Source: Rhizoctonia solani (Eukaryota; Basidiomycota; Agaricomycetes; Cantharellales; Ceratobasidiaceae). Taken from it: a stretch of DNA of 64,000 nucleotides. The number at the start of each line of letters is the position of its first letter. Position 1 is the stretch's first letter. Below the pieces are notes generated by a model. It saw nothing but the letters and a program-made list of their open reading frames with translations, was not told where the DNA came from and made no database searches. Where the stretch lies: assembly GCF_016906535.1 (NCBI RefSeq), contig NC_057372.1:62001-126000 (forward strand), in the 5' to 3' direction. The translations under genes were made by a program, and so were the position numbers. Shown in pieces: positions 23,786 to 35,939 of this stretch.

Positions 23786-25223
23786 GTCACGATGTCAAAG
23801 GGGTTTGCAAGCATGTATAACTACACTGCGGGACCATTGTCAGCTGGTTTTCGGCTTGAGTAAGCGCCAGGATGGTCCAATAGGAAAGCCTGCACAGCAC
23901 CCCAGCCAATTTTTTTCTGAGGCTGAACCGGCCGGTTGGACTTAGGTAGGGTTCAGGTCGAGCTGAGATAAGATAAGGATCAGGCCCAGATCAAGCAAGT
24001 GGCCCGGTAAGACGCCACTAGCATAGATAAGATCCAGACTGTAGATTGATAAGAATTAGAATAAAGGATCGATTGTCAGGGTGCATTGCAAATACGGGCG
24101 CGCAAGGATCGACCAACTTGGTCGTGTTGACTTAGAGATTCCCACTACCTCTCAACATTCTACAGGCTGACAGACAACACTCCCGATAATGCGCAGTAAT
24201 CATTTTACTGAAGTTGTCCTTGACAGGGCTTGTAGGGTGAGTACACAAAGTTTGAAGCTCAACAAAAATCGAAATTAATTCAATTATCTTAGACTAAGAA
24301 AGGGTTGGGATTCCATGAGGGACAAAGACCACGTAGTTGTTTTCAAACAAACGGTCTGGATGCATTATAACAATGCCAACCTTGTCTGCTCACAAGGATT
24401 TCTTATTTGGTTGGTATTGGAGTTTGAATGTGACCCGGACCTCTGCTCCGGGAGTCAATTTTGGGGAGCTGCATGCATGATCATGTTCTAGACCAGATTC
24501 CCGCACCTTGGCACCGGGACACAAGGTTGGTCACCACACTCACCACTACTCCTGAGTCTGATGCTGTTCCGTAGTTTTGCCCCGATCCAAGTATGAAATG
24601 CGCCATCTACAAGTTTGATGCCGTGGTAAGGTTTCGAGGCTTGAGGAGCGGGCACATTGCTGCATATACGTCGATAAATTAAGAAACTTGATTAGTTCCC
24701 ATGAAGATACACTGTGTTCGGTCTATCAATACGCGAATAAAATACCCTTAATCTAAAGGGGCTGATATTTAGTAAATGCTCATATTGTCTAGGGTCGTAG
24801 CAAGCTGAGAAAATAACATAAGTGCCAAACAACAATCCCGGGCCCGCATAGTGTTGCTGCAGCACTTGTCAGATCTGGGCAGACCGTCAGGGAATGCTCA
24901 CAAGCGTTGATGGCCGATACAACTCCCGGACACTGAGTATTGGATAGTTGTGATATACCTCAAGCAAGAGACATTGGAATATACTAATGGCGCTTTGCAT
25001 GGCCCGAATTGCTTTGAGTCAGAAATAAGTGTATGCAAAAGGGCTATTGAGGATCAGTGTAGAGTGTGATATGTAATATGCAAACTGATTGAGTCGGGCT
25101 GAAAATTTTCGCGACGCTGGTTCAATGCTATAGCTAGCTTACGGGTATTTTTATCTCTCCAATGGGCAAGTGTTTTTCAGGTATACAAATTGAATAATTT
25201 ATTATAGCCGTCTCATGTCCTGC
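23786..25223. other. Intergenic stretch with one dispersed repeat
   Basis: No gene is recognised. Positions 23905-24080 match 17015-17190 with the CpG sites kept here (for example GGTAAGACGCCACTAGCATA against GGTAGGATGTCACCAGCATA). The remainder to the inverted repeat is featureless. Confidence 0.4.
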
Positions 25224-26979
25224 GTCAGAGATCTGCAAAAGTCCGGCGTGTCCAGCTACAGCCGGACAAGATCGCGAAAATTGGTAAAACTATGCAAGGA
25301 GACCGTAACCGGCTTTGACAAACAACAGGTTGAGCGATTTTGGGATCGCGCAAAGCCTAAATCCATAGCTGCAAATGTCAAAACCAGTTGCAGCCGTGGA
25401 TTTGGCCAGTTATATTGGGGGACCGGGGGGGGGGGAGAAATTTGGCAGGTTTTTTATATGTATTTGTTCACTTTACTCGTAGTTTCATTGCGATTCATAG
25501 GAAAATTTCAGCTGACGTGATATTCATTGATAATTTATGTACAGGAACAAAGAATGCTAAACACCGTGAGCACCCAGTCGTGCTTCTTGGTTCCCTTCCC
25601 ACCCATAAGGCGTATAAACCTAGCGTGGGCATCATCAAGCCGTCAGAAATATGTTTTAAGGCAAATTTGGGTTGAAGTGTGAACAGAGCTCACCATTGTC
25701 AAGCACGCTGTAAGTGTTAAGACTCCTGGTATTGCAGCGGGCACAATCATAACTTCAGCATGGTTAGGTCATTGGGTAAGTGTACTCGTCAGTTAAGTAT
25801 TGTAGTTGAAGTATAGTGAGAAACCTGCCTATCTGAATTGGTTGTAGGAGAGCGATTGTGTTTCATGTTGTGTCCGATATGTGTTGAGCCATAAACTAGT
25901 ACCTAATAACTGTTTATCAGCACAATTAGAGCACACATACCATGTACCAATGAGCTAACTAACTCCTAGAAAGGATACAAATTTAGCATCCGTGTATATA
26001 CAAAGACGGGCGGCATATCATACATGTAGCCATTCATTGAGCACTCAAGCGCTGTAAGCAAGTAATTCTACCTTGAGTACTGTGGTCTTAAACGCAGTAA
26101 CACTTGAGATAGCCTTTAAATAAAGGATGATAGGTTTGGGTGAGGGTGAGGGCTTAGGATGGAGTGCAGAGGACAACAGCAAGAGAAATTTTAAAAGCGG
26201 CAAGACAATGACTTGGTCATTGCGGTGGCGGTGCTAATCTCCCTAAATTGAGACATTCCGCTCAGTGAGACATTGAGCTCTTGGACCATGGTTGCCATTG
26301 TTCTTACCTGACTTGACTATGCCTTGTCAAAATTGTGAGAACCCGGTTCGTAATGATGCGGAAGATCCCCCGCCTCCCGGGCAGTCCAGGAGACAGATGA
26401 GAGAGGTGAGTACATGCGCCTTATCGACTGAGCTGAAGTTAAAGCAGTTTTATTGAGCAAGACATCCAATCTTTACAAAATCAAGTACGAATAGCCAAAG
26501 AGGGTCAGCAGCGCGCTGAACAAGAGGCCCATGACCTTCAAGCACAAATTAACCAGCAAAATGGACAAAATCAAGGGGTTGTTGGAGCAGGATAACTGGA
26601 TACATTGAGTTGACTGATCTTAAGAAGCGTAATTTTATATTCACGCATTCAATTGTTTGCTCTTGCGTTGTAATTTCCCCTGGGATAAGGGAATCCATTC
26701 ATGTACTCTGGGATCTTGAGAGCACGGACATGTACCTTTGTTTAAAGAATCTGTAGTTATGAAGCACTCTTATTTTGGATAAAATTGATGCCGTTTGTGA
26801 CCATAAATCGATTATTCTGAGTAAAAAAAACAATAGTAACTGTTAACCATATCCCGCACCTCAGTATAGCCGGTTACGGCAAAATCTCCCTAATTGTGCT
26901 CTGCCACAGCCGGCTTCGGCATTGCAAAATCCAGTAAAGTCCGCAAACCGGCTGTAGCCAACCTTCTGGTTCCCTGATG
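25224..26979 (+). repeat. Long inverted repeat, left arm (1756 bp)
   Basis: This arm is the reverse complement of 52045-51660, 51190-50797 and 35664-34694, read across two later insertions. Both ends contain GCTACAGCCGG, so the arm may itself be an element with degenerate ends. It carries the 74-residue gene at 26319-26595. An open frame at 25215-25520 (VRDLQKSGVSSYSR...) is partly kept in the other arm. No target duplication was found at the outer ends. Confidence 0.9.
26319..26595 (+). CDS. Small two-exon Gln-rich protein, 74 residues, left-arm copy
   Basis: Exon 1 is 26319-26405 and exon 2 is 26458-26595, with a 52-nt GT-AG intron. The protein starts MPCQNCENPVRNDAEDPPPP and has a Gln/Glu/Ala-rich second half (SLQNQVRIAKEGQQRAEQEA) likely to form a short coiled coil. 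It ends QGVVGAG. The two N-terminal Cys are too few for a zinc finger. An identical gene structure lies in the inverted right arm at 35354-35078. Both copies keep the frame although neighbouring arm sequence has decayed. Confidence 0.55.
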
Positions 26980-29118
26980 TGTGCAACCTCCTGTCACTTG
27001 CCTTGGGCCTGTGTTCTCAAGGGGCGCCCACCCGGATTTTAAGTATCAGTATATTTCATTATAAGACTATGACCATGTACAAACTCTTGGTAAAAAAATA
27101 AATGACAAAGATCAATGTCGCGTAGCAAAGGTGTGTCGCAGGTCGCCGGTTGTCGGTCGCTGGTTGCTAATTGGTGGATGGCAATCAGGTTGGTAACCGA
27201 GGGTATTGGGGCAGTTGCGGAGACAGAATATGAACCGGTCACGTGTAACCGGTGGGACAAGGAGACTTAGTTGCTGGGCTTGGGCGAGGCAGATCCTGAC
27301 GGTTCATTTCAGAGTTTTCGAAGGTGATACCAGCAGTGAAGGAAAACCGCCGGATCGGATACCTCTAGGCGACCTCGGGGCAACCTCGGGAGCACCTTGG
27401 ATCGGAGTCCTTAGGTATTTCATTGATAAGAGTAATAGGTGCACTCCCTATGTGTAACAATGAAAGCGAATGAGCTGGCGAGTCGAAAAGATGGGAGTGA
27501 AGGCGCAATGGGGGTCAAACGCGCTGTACATGTGGAGGTCTGGCCGAGCAAGCACGACCAAGAATCCGGTGACTAACTACTCTCGTTGCTGCGTAACCCT
27601 ACGCCTAAATCGGGTCTTGCACGTCTCCAAAAGCTCCAACCCAGAGCCCCTAATAAATTTACCCAATATCACTGTGGGGTTAGCGTTCTTAGATTGATCC
27701 TCACATTCATGTATGCACAAAATTATGTATCAGGCGAGCCAAGTTGTTGGTTTCGTCACCAAACATAAGTACAGTTGATGTGCGCCTATGGCATTCAATC
27801 TTGGACTAGAGCTCCTTGTCTACACATTTTATTCCAAAGGACGCCGCTCATCCAATTTAAAGGAGCTGAATATGTGACCAACGTCAGCACAAACACAGGG
27901 TATACCAGCTCCACGGTCAATTAACGTCTATCACACGTACAATCCGGCAGCATATAGCCTTATTAGATATCATGCATACAGACACACACTACTGTGTTTA
28001 CACATTGTGACGCCACAAATACATCAAAGAAGATCAAAGTGTAGACAAGACAAATACCTTGGCCACAACGGATTGTCTTTCTAGGCACATATTAGATGAG
28101 CGGATGCTGGACTCGGAAATACGCTGCTGTATTACAATTAAAGGGTTCAGCTGTACGTACAAAATCTCAGTCGATTGGGCGGCACTTTGGCTTGCGCTAC
28201 AGGACCCCCAAAACTCCTGGAATACTTTGAAATGCCCGATGAGCTCTTTAAAGTGTCATACGTGATACTCCAAAACACCTGCTCACATTTATGACCAAAT
28301 GAATGCTCTCAAGCTTTCTGGGTCTTGTATTACAAGGGCTTAAATCCTTGCTATGTTAGCTGTACTGGCTATAGGGTACCACAACATCCCTTTTTACTTG
28401 TTTGATTGATGTCTGAAAGGTTATCCAGTCTTTTTATGTAAATTTTATACAGGCTTGCCAATTGCCGCTGATGTTGGTCCAAGCCAAGCATTGGAGGAGG
28501 CCCAAGTTCTACTTACATAGTGTAGAGTAGATCATTATAATTACACCCTGCAACGCACCTATTGACACATAACATCTCGCAACATGTTTTAAGCCCTTTA
28601 ACATACGTCATTGCATTGACAGCTTAGTACATTTATATTTTCACTTTGTGCCGTAATGGTATTCAATACTTAAATGCAAGGCCTAGGCCCGGAGACTGTC
28701 CAGCTCCGTTTGATTACTCCCAATTGGTTTGGAGCCCGAGCCATTCTCCTGGAACTATGTAATCCATTACTCTGGGCTTTGTGGTATTCATATTATGTGT
28801 TTACAAATGGCTGCCACGCTTTGTAGCTACGAGTGACTCTATTCCAAACAGGGTTCCCAAACTTGAGGATTTGAAATAAAACCATCTAATATAGTTCTCA
28901 ATCTAATAATACAAACGTTAAATTGGGGATCGAAGTGATTGAGTAGCTTGGATATTACCTTGGTGTATGGAAGGACATGACCAGATTGAATAAGGACAGA
29001 AAATTGTTAATACAATGAGCATCATCGAGATCCTGTAAACTCCCAATGTATAGGTATATAAGGAATACTAAAAGCGGCCCTAACCTGCAACTACTACCTT
29101 AGCTGTTCTGTTTTCACT
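26980..29118. other. Intergenic stretch, no gene recognised
   Basis: Short open frames (27206-27457, 27470-27697, 28059-28265) lack motifs and splice context. A TATA-like TATATAA at 29055-29061 belongs to the following gene. Confidence 0.4.
29055..29061 (+). promoter_or_regulatory. TATA box of the 313-residue orphan gene
   Basis: TATATAA lies 58 bases before the ATG at 29119, with a pyrimidine-rich stretch between them. The position suits a fungal core promoter. Confidence 0.5.
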
Positions 29119-30218
29119 ATGTCGACCCCCGCTTATGAAGTACATATCTATGGGAGCAAGAAATCGGCCAAACCCATTAGAAAATGGGTCTTACCTGAGT
29201 TGCTTCAAGCTCAGTTTGTGAATACAGACACTGGACCCAAGTGTCCGCTTGAACCGTTTGTAAATGCATTCTGGTCATGGGTTGTTGAGGATGGGGTTTG
29301 CAACGTTGTCAGGCCATCCAACCCTGTGTCAGGGGAGTGCGTATTATACAGTGAGACAAACCCATTAATATATTATGTAATGATGGCTCACAATTCTCTA
29401 GAGAAGGCCAAAGGCCCAAGAAGACACCTTGCCGTACTGGCAATGGTAGAAGTTCAAAACGGGCAAGGAAGATGGCAACGGATCCAACCACAGGTTGGCG
29501 AAATGATACAAATGTATCCGGATATCGCAATCCAGTTTCAGGTAAAAGACGATTTTTCTTGTACTTATTATTATAATTATTATACTGACATAATTATTAG
29601 GGGAAAAGCACAGATACAACTTTTCAGAACGCCAATCTTAACAACATGGAGGTCGACAATGGCACTCTCAGTAACAGTCGGAGCAAGTCCTTTATCGACA
29701 TAGCATCAACCCAAAGCACGACTCCCAGCATGAGATCTGCAACAACCCAACCCCAAGCACAACCACAAGAGCCGGCTGACACATCAAATGTGAGTTGCAA
29801 TCCAGTGTTTGACACATACCAACTAACAATATCTAGCCATTAATTGCTCTCATATGGGTCTCTAGCAAATTTTTCGATATAAATAATTTGCGACCTACTT
29901 GTTCTCAAATTGAAGAGTTAGGATTTTTCTTGCAGCTCCGTGATTTACCCAAAACTCAAGTAAGTAGACTTTCGGAAATTAGATAAGCGCAACTTACTGA
30001 CCGAAAAATAGGCTGAATACGACTTGCTATATTCGAAATTGTCAAGTTCCCCTTTCCCCATGCTATCTTACCCGGAAGTAGAAAAACTTTGCCTATTGGG
30101 TTGCTGCTGGAGGAGGTCGGATGCGGAGACCAAGAGATATCTAGGTCTGTATCGGTGGCCAGTGGAAGGGTCTGAGAAGCTGCACTCAATCTTATCCCAG
30201 CTTCGGGAACTGGATTGA
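29119..30218 (+). CDS. Four-exon orphan gene, 313 residues
   Basis: Exons are 29119-29541, 29601-29789, 29837-29959 and 30012-30218, with introns of 59, 47 and 52 nt. All are phase 0, and the joined frame is 314 codons. The protein begins MSTPAYEVHIYGSKKSAKPI and has an N-terminal folded-looking region to about residue 141 with several Trp. A Ser/Thr/Gln-rich linker follows (about 142-204), then a C-terminal part with CLLGCCWRRSDAETKRYLGL and SILSQLRELD. No domain or signal peptide is recognised. The gene lies between the arms of the long inverted repeat. Phase-0 introns bounding each part are notable but may be chance. Confidence 0.7.
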
Positions 30219-30843
30219 AGCGCTTATTACGGCTATCCAGAAATTGATACGATGTTTCAACACGTTACAGCAGCAATATGAGCTTGTTACATAGGTGGTC
30301 ACGTTTAAATCATGTTGCATTTGTATCTACTGTACTTGGGAATATCTGTATTGTAATAACATCTATTTATTGCTCACCGCCAACAAAATTTGGAAGATTA
30401 GTACCTAGACCGGCTCTGTTGACAGGCAGGTAACAGTTGTGTAGTCTTGGTAGACGTGGTACTATAGTCAGTCATCACAAGACGATATTGGGAGAGATAT
30501 ACTTGGAATATCATGTACTTGGCGTCTTTTTACATGTACAGCACCGGAGGGTATCTTCCAAAGACTGCCCCCGGTGCGCTTTGTATGTCTATAGCCAAGT
30601 TGTATATACATAGGTAGAAAACTGGGGCTCATATGTGCTTCTTAGTGAGGCGTGAATAAGGGAAGAATATGTATATAAGTACTCAATAAAGGCGGTATGG
30701 TGCACGAGCTAGGGAATATTTACGTACATATATAATTGCTCATATGAGATCAGCTATGTACTTTAGCACACTGGGTCAGAAAGGCATCAAAGGCGAGTGA
30801 GTCGGATCAAATTCATGTCAAAATACCCTTACCTGTCCAAATA
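30219..30843. other. Intergenic stretch with dispersed repeats
   Basis: Positions about 30505-30600 resemble 20460-20560 within the hAT region (TATCTTCCAAAGA and CCGGTGCGC blocks). 30743-30778 resembles the repeat at 176-215. No gene is seen. Confidence 0.4.
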
Positions 30844-32370
30844 ACACCGTATACCCCAAAGGTACGGACAATCCGACCTCAGCGATCCGACCCCTGGGGG
30901 TGCGAACTTGCTATAAGGTAAATCCGAGCCCCCGGGTCCGGATTACTGGCAAAATCCGACCCTCGCACTAATCCGGACCCCGTTCTCAGTATTTTTGTAG
31001 GTGCACAATCTGACCCCCTCAATCCGACCTCCACAGAATCCAACCTCTGGGTGCGGTTTCTTGTATGTTAACGATAATGACAATTGAATCACATTCTTAA
31101 ATACTAAATACGTTACACAATGAATCAATGCCTAAACCCTAGCTTGGACAATTTGGTACCAGAGCGGATGTGGGATACGCGTTGTCCGGTTCAAGGGTGC
31201 TGAGGCAGAGAACATGGGGGAAACGTTATATCATGGAAGGCTGCGTAAAAAAAGCATAGTGATAGTCCTGAAACCAATACTTGCACGGACGCGGACAACT
31301 GAATGATACAGGTGAAAACGGACTTACTGCAAAAGCTTGACAAAGAGCAAATAATGAGCAAGCAAAAAAAAAGGGGGGGGGGATCGAATACTCACAGTGC
31401 TGCAGCTGAGCTTTTGATTTGTTGGAGGTGGCGGCGACGATTGTTCAAAGTTCTTGAAACTCCATGTTGAACCCATTGGCCTGTGCATCAACTGAGTGGT
31501 AGGTTATTTTGGTTAAACTACTTACTTTAGCAAAGCAAATGTATGCTACTTTGTGAATTGAGGTGTAATATAACTATAGGGAAAAATCAATGTGTCATGA
31601 GGCCACCAAAACATTTGTGGCATAGAATCAATCAGCTCAATGCCGGGTTTCATAACTTTGGAATTACTTACAGAATTCTAGCTATTTTTTTTAGCTGGCG
31701 TATAGCAGCTAAGTAGGAAGGGTCAGAGGTGGGGGCGGGAGGACAAGCGGGAGGAAACTCATGCACGTCTGAGGGCAGGCGTTTATATACCTTGGCAGGG
31801 CGGGAGCAGCAGCAGCAATGGTTGCGCAGACGGTTGCGTGGACGGTTGCGCGGACGCGCGCACAGGCGGATGGATTGCACAAAAATGCACCGGATGCAAA
31901 AAAGCGCAACCGGAGCAGCCAAGCTGATGGATATCACAGAACATTCAAGAGACGGATAATATATACAGACTGAGGGTTTCCTTATACGGAGATTGATACA
32001 AAAATGATTCTCAGTCACATGACTTGTTTGTCTAACTAATGTCTAGCAAGCAATCAAGAAGTTTATTTTGGAAACCAACTGTTACAATTTCCCAAGAGAT
32101 CCGACCCTTTACCTGAAAGTGTAGCCAAGATTTTATACATAAATATCCAACACGCGCCATAGAGCCAGGCCATTCAACGCATTCAACCGGCACCAAAATC
32201 CGACCCCTGGCAAGAGTCAGCCCCAAAAGACGACAGTGATCCGAACCCCACCAGGGGTCGGACTTTCACATCCGCACCCCAGCCGTGCGCATCTACCTCC
32301 GGTAGGGTACGGATTCCCGGGCATCCGACCCCCAGGGTCGGACTATCCGTAGCTTTTGGGTACACGGTGT
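30844..32370. mobile_element. Non-autonomous TIR DNA transposon (1527 bp)
   Basis: The first about 40 bases (ACACCGTATACCCCAAAGG...) are inverted and imperfect at the right end (reverse complement ACACCGTGTACCCAAAAGC...). Inside both ends is a cluster of ATCCGACC-like motifs, about eight on the left (30870-31060) and seven on the right (32195-32350). Such subterminal repeats are usual transposase-binding sites. Possible duplications AAATA and AAATG differ at one base. No transposase is visible; the open frame at 31668-32018 has no motif. Confidence 0.65.
31820..31855. repeat. 12-bp tandem repeat, three copies
   Basis: Three units GGTTGCGCAGAC, GGTTGCGTGGAC and GGTTGCGCGGAC follow one another inside the TIR element. 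Confidence 0.8.
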
Positions 32371-33949
32371 AAATGTTGAGGTTGGCTGCTCTCGCACAGG
32401 GGCAACTGGTCAATACCCTCCCCGTTGCCTTGTTCACTCTGTCATCGTCTTGTGCCGGCTTCCTATTCCCTATTCAATGACTGTCAAGAGATGAGGCAAT
32501 CCCAATCAATCAAGTTTTGCGTTGTGGCGGTTGAATGCGAGTGGGAGTCCAAGTCAGTGCCCGGCAGGCCTAAGATGGGGCACTGGTACGTACATTGGCC
32601 CGTATCTATCGAGTGATTTGATGTTGCAAAGAGACATGCGGGTCGACAGATCTCTTGCGGGATTTGCCAACTTGCCTGCCTGGATCCGTCCTGTTGATGT
32701 GTCATCGTTGGGTAGCTTGCATAAATACAATATATATACTACTTACACCATAGTTAAATGCATGATTACCCAAATTGTGGCAAACGCAGCGGACTCAACC
32801 GATCTCCCGAGAGCGCAAGGAGCACTGTTCGTGTTCACAAATTGTAAATTACAAAGAAAAAAATCGAGAACCCCCTAACTGTTACAGAGCCTTTCCCCCA
32901 GGTGATTTACACAGAATAAATTCTGTATAAATGCCGGGGCCGTAACCCGTAAGCGAACATAGTCCTTACGAGGCGGTTGGCCCTGCTTAGCCTTAGCCGG
33001 AGCTATGGTTCCATCAATACCGCCACTTACGCAACGGGTCAGGCATATAACAGATAGAGATTGACACGTGTGTGCAAAGTGGAAGGTTCCAACTGACCAA
33101 AACAATTCCCCCCGGCTTTGTGGGTCGCTAATCACATTTGCAAATTAGCGCCTCACGTGTGCAAGGCCCCTCTCCTTCCAAAACCACACTCTCCCAGCTC
33201 CCTCACAGTTATGCTGGGCCGGCGTGGTCGTGCCGATGAGTTTCACCAGATTGATCTATTTCTTGTTCACTGGGACCAAGCTTGTCTATTTACAGCACGC
33301 GTGAAGACATACATTTTGTAGCAGAGGCCGACGTGCTGTGGCCTCACGGAACACCAAGTACTCCCGCTGAGTATGAAGTGTATTTGTTGGACTTAGGAGA
33401 GCAGGACAATTACCAGACCAAGGCCGCATATTTCTTGACCCGGTAAGTAGCCCTAATATTTCAAAGAACCATCACTAAAAATATACTATATATTACACTG
33501 GACTCCTATATTTTTGAACGCTGACCTTTATTTAAACATTACCTGGTACACAATCCCCGTGCGCGACTTGTGCTGGGTCTTTGTAGTATCACAGGTATTG
33601 GAAACGGTAACGGTAGTGGTGACGGTGATTGTTTAGTGGTTTCAAATTTATACCCAACACGGGGCTTGGAACATTTTGGCGCCGAAGAGGGGGTGAATGT
33701 CTTGATGCATATGTCCGCCGCAACTTAATATTTCTACATGACTCAACATGTAAAGCTTTAGTTGGACATCAAAATATACTGAAATATCTATGTAGTAATT
33801 TCAAGACGCAGATTCTGAATTAAAATTGAGTATGGGCAAAACCATATTTTCATATGAGTTCATACGCGATCGAGCTAAGCGGCCAGAGTGTGACCCAAGT
33901 GTTATTGAACGAAGACAATTTTTTCAGCATTGTACTACCTACTGACCGA
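32371..33949. other. Stretch with coding-like fragments, no gene resolved
   Basis: Around 33210-33440 on the plus strand, fragments read MLGRRGRADEFHQIDLFLVH and, one frame over, EAEADVLWPHGTPSTPAEY to KAAYFLTR before a GTAAG. These look like pieces of a spliced or frameshifted protein, but I cannot name it. Confidence 0.3.
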
Positions 33950-34693
33950 TGGGCTACAAAGCAGAAGAAGATATACTATTGCAAGATGAAATAGAAGAGC
34001 TTGCTCTACAAGGCCTTTACCCAGGAGAGCAGCGCAAGGTGAGTGCATACACCTAGGCTTACACCAACTGCACAATCCTCACAGCTACCCTGTCCATCTT
34101 CTCAGCCATCTCCAACGCACTCAAAGTCGCCAAATAGTATCCAGGGCTCAAACTAACGGACGAAGACCTTACACGCATCGACAAAATTGACGATTTGGAT
34201 ATGGGAGCTATCAATACCGCTCCTGCTCCTGTTCCAAGTCCGCCGTCGCCACCAATAATTGGGCCTTTGACTTACACCAAAGCTCTCCAAGTAGCAAATA
34301 AAAGGGCTAACGGATTCTACCCTTGCGTATGGCAAATCGCTCTTGCTTGGGCACTGTATCGCAGAGCCTGTGATGCTCTGCTGGTAGCGGGAACGGGCTA
34401 TGGTAAGACATTGCCACTCATACCTAATCTCTTCCTTGACCTGGAGCTTATTGTGTGGATTGTTTCGCCTCTGAACTACATTGAAATGGAGCAGGAAATA
34501 GTACTCACCAATTGGGCGCGCTGTACTATTGCTGTAAACTCTATGACGATGCCACCAGGGCTTATAAAGGTGCGCCAATATGTTTATGATTAGCGGCAGA
34601 TGCTTACCAGAGTCTCATGACATTGAGTCAGGCAAATTCCGGGTTATAATATTGTCAATTGAGTCAATGCACAGAGAAAAGGGAACCAGCTAG
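33950..34693 (+). pseudogene. RecQ-like DNA helicase, N-terminal fragment
   Basis: The first exon starts MGYKAEEDILLQDEIEELAL (33950). The main exon contains YPCVWQIALAWALYRRACD, a Walker A motif AGTGYGKT, and LIVWIVSPLNYIEMEQ followed by MPPGLIK. After a 42-nt intron (34570-34611) comes GKFRVIILSIESMHREKG. This is the motif 0/I/Ia order of RecQ-type helicases, which are often multicopy in basidiomycetes. A TAG at 34134-34136 interrupts the frame before YPGLKLTDEDL and would be CAG in an open version. The gene stops at the junction with the inverted-repeat arm at 34694, so motifs II to VI are absent. Confidence 0.6.
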
Positions 34694-35664
34694 CATCAGG
34701 GAACCAGAAGGTTGGCTACAGCCGGTTCGCGGACTTTACTGGATTTTGCAATGCCGAAGCCGGCTGTGGCAGAGCGCAATTAGGGAGATTTTGCCGTAAC
34801 CGGCTATACTGAGGTGCGGGATATGGTTAACAGTTACTATTGTTTTTTTTACTCAGAATAATCAATTTATGGTCACAAACGGCATCAATTTTATCCAAAA
34901 TAAGAGTGCTTCATAACTACAGATTCTTTAAACAAAGGTACATGTCCGTGCTCTCAAGATCCCAGAGTACATGAATGGATTCCCTTATCCCAGGGGAAAT
35001 TACAACGCAAGAGCAAACAATTGAATGCGTGAATATAAAATTACGCTTCTTAAGATCAGTCAACTCAATGTATCCAGTTATCCTGCTCCAACAACCCCTT
35101 GATTTTGTCCATTTTGCTGGTTAATTTGTGCTTGAAGGTCATGGGCCTCTTGTTCAGCGCGCTGCTGACCCTCTTTGGCTATTCGTACTTGATTTTGTAA
35201 AGATTGGATGTCTTGCTCAATAAAACTGCTTTAACTTCAGCTCAGTCGATAAGGCGCATGTACTCACCTCTCTCATCTGTCTCCTGGACTGCCCGGGAGG
35301 CGGGGGATCTTCCGCATCATTACGAACCGGGTTCTCACAATTTTGACAAGGCATAGTCAAGTCAGGTAAGAACAATGGCAACCATGGTCCAAGAGCTCAA
35401 TGTCTCACTGAGCGGAATGTCTCAATTTAGGGAGATTAGCACCGCCACCGCAATGACCAAGTCATTGTCTTGCCGCTTTTAAAATTTCTCTTGCTGTTGT
35501 CCTCTGCACTCCATCCTAAGCCCTCACCCTCACCCAAACCTATCATCCTTTATTTAAAGGCTATCTCAAGTGTTACTGCGTTTAAGACCACAGTACTCAA
35601 GGTAGAATTACTTGCTTACAGCGCTTGAGTGCTCAATGAATGGCTACATGTATGATATGCCGCC
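34694..35664 (-). repeat. Long inverted repeat, right arm, inner part
   Basis: This is the reverse complement of 26009-26979 with only about three differences, all at CpG sites. It ends at the target duplication CCGCC of element 1. Confidence 0.95.
35078..35354 (-). CDS. Small two-exon Gln-rich protein, 74 residues, right-arm copy
   Basis: This is the inverted duplicate of the gene at 26319-26595, with the same start (ATG at 35354), the same intron (about 35216-35267) and the same stop. Coding sequence appears unchanged between the copies. The function is unknown. Retention of two intact copies may reflect recent duplication and not selection. Confidence 0.5.
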
Positions 35665-35939
35665 TGTGAGGTCGTGGGGACCTCGTGTCGAACGCGAGTG
35701 AAGAGGCGGTGTCGGGGCTTATGGGACGAGCCGGTATGACTTGCCAAAGTCTCGTATTCAAGGGATATGGTCCGGTTCTATCTACATGAGTGGGGTTTAC
35801 ATACAGTGGGGACAGTGTTGTTTGTATCTATTGTATTGGTGTGTGCGTAATGAAACAAGTCGAGCGATAGCGAGAGTGTGAGATGAGAAGCACGTGACCT
35901 AGTGGCGGTGCCACATGTGTGTGCCGCGCGCGCCTCACA
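35665..35939 (-). repeat. 3' LTR of element 1
   Basis: This 275-bp LTR carries CACGTGACC near 35891. The polypurine stretch GGAAGGGTGAA adjoins it on the element strand and overlaps the polyprotein stop codon (35941-35943). Confidence 0.9.
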
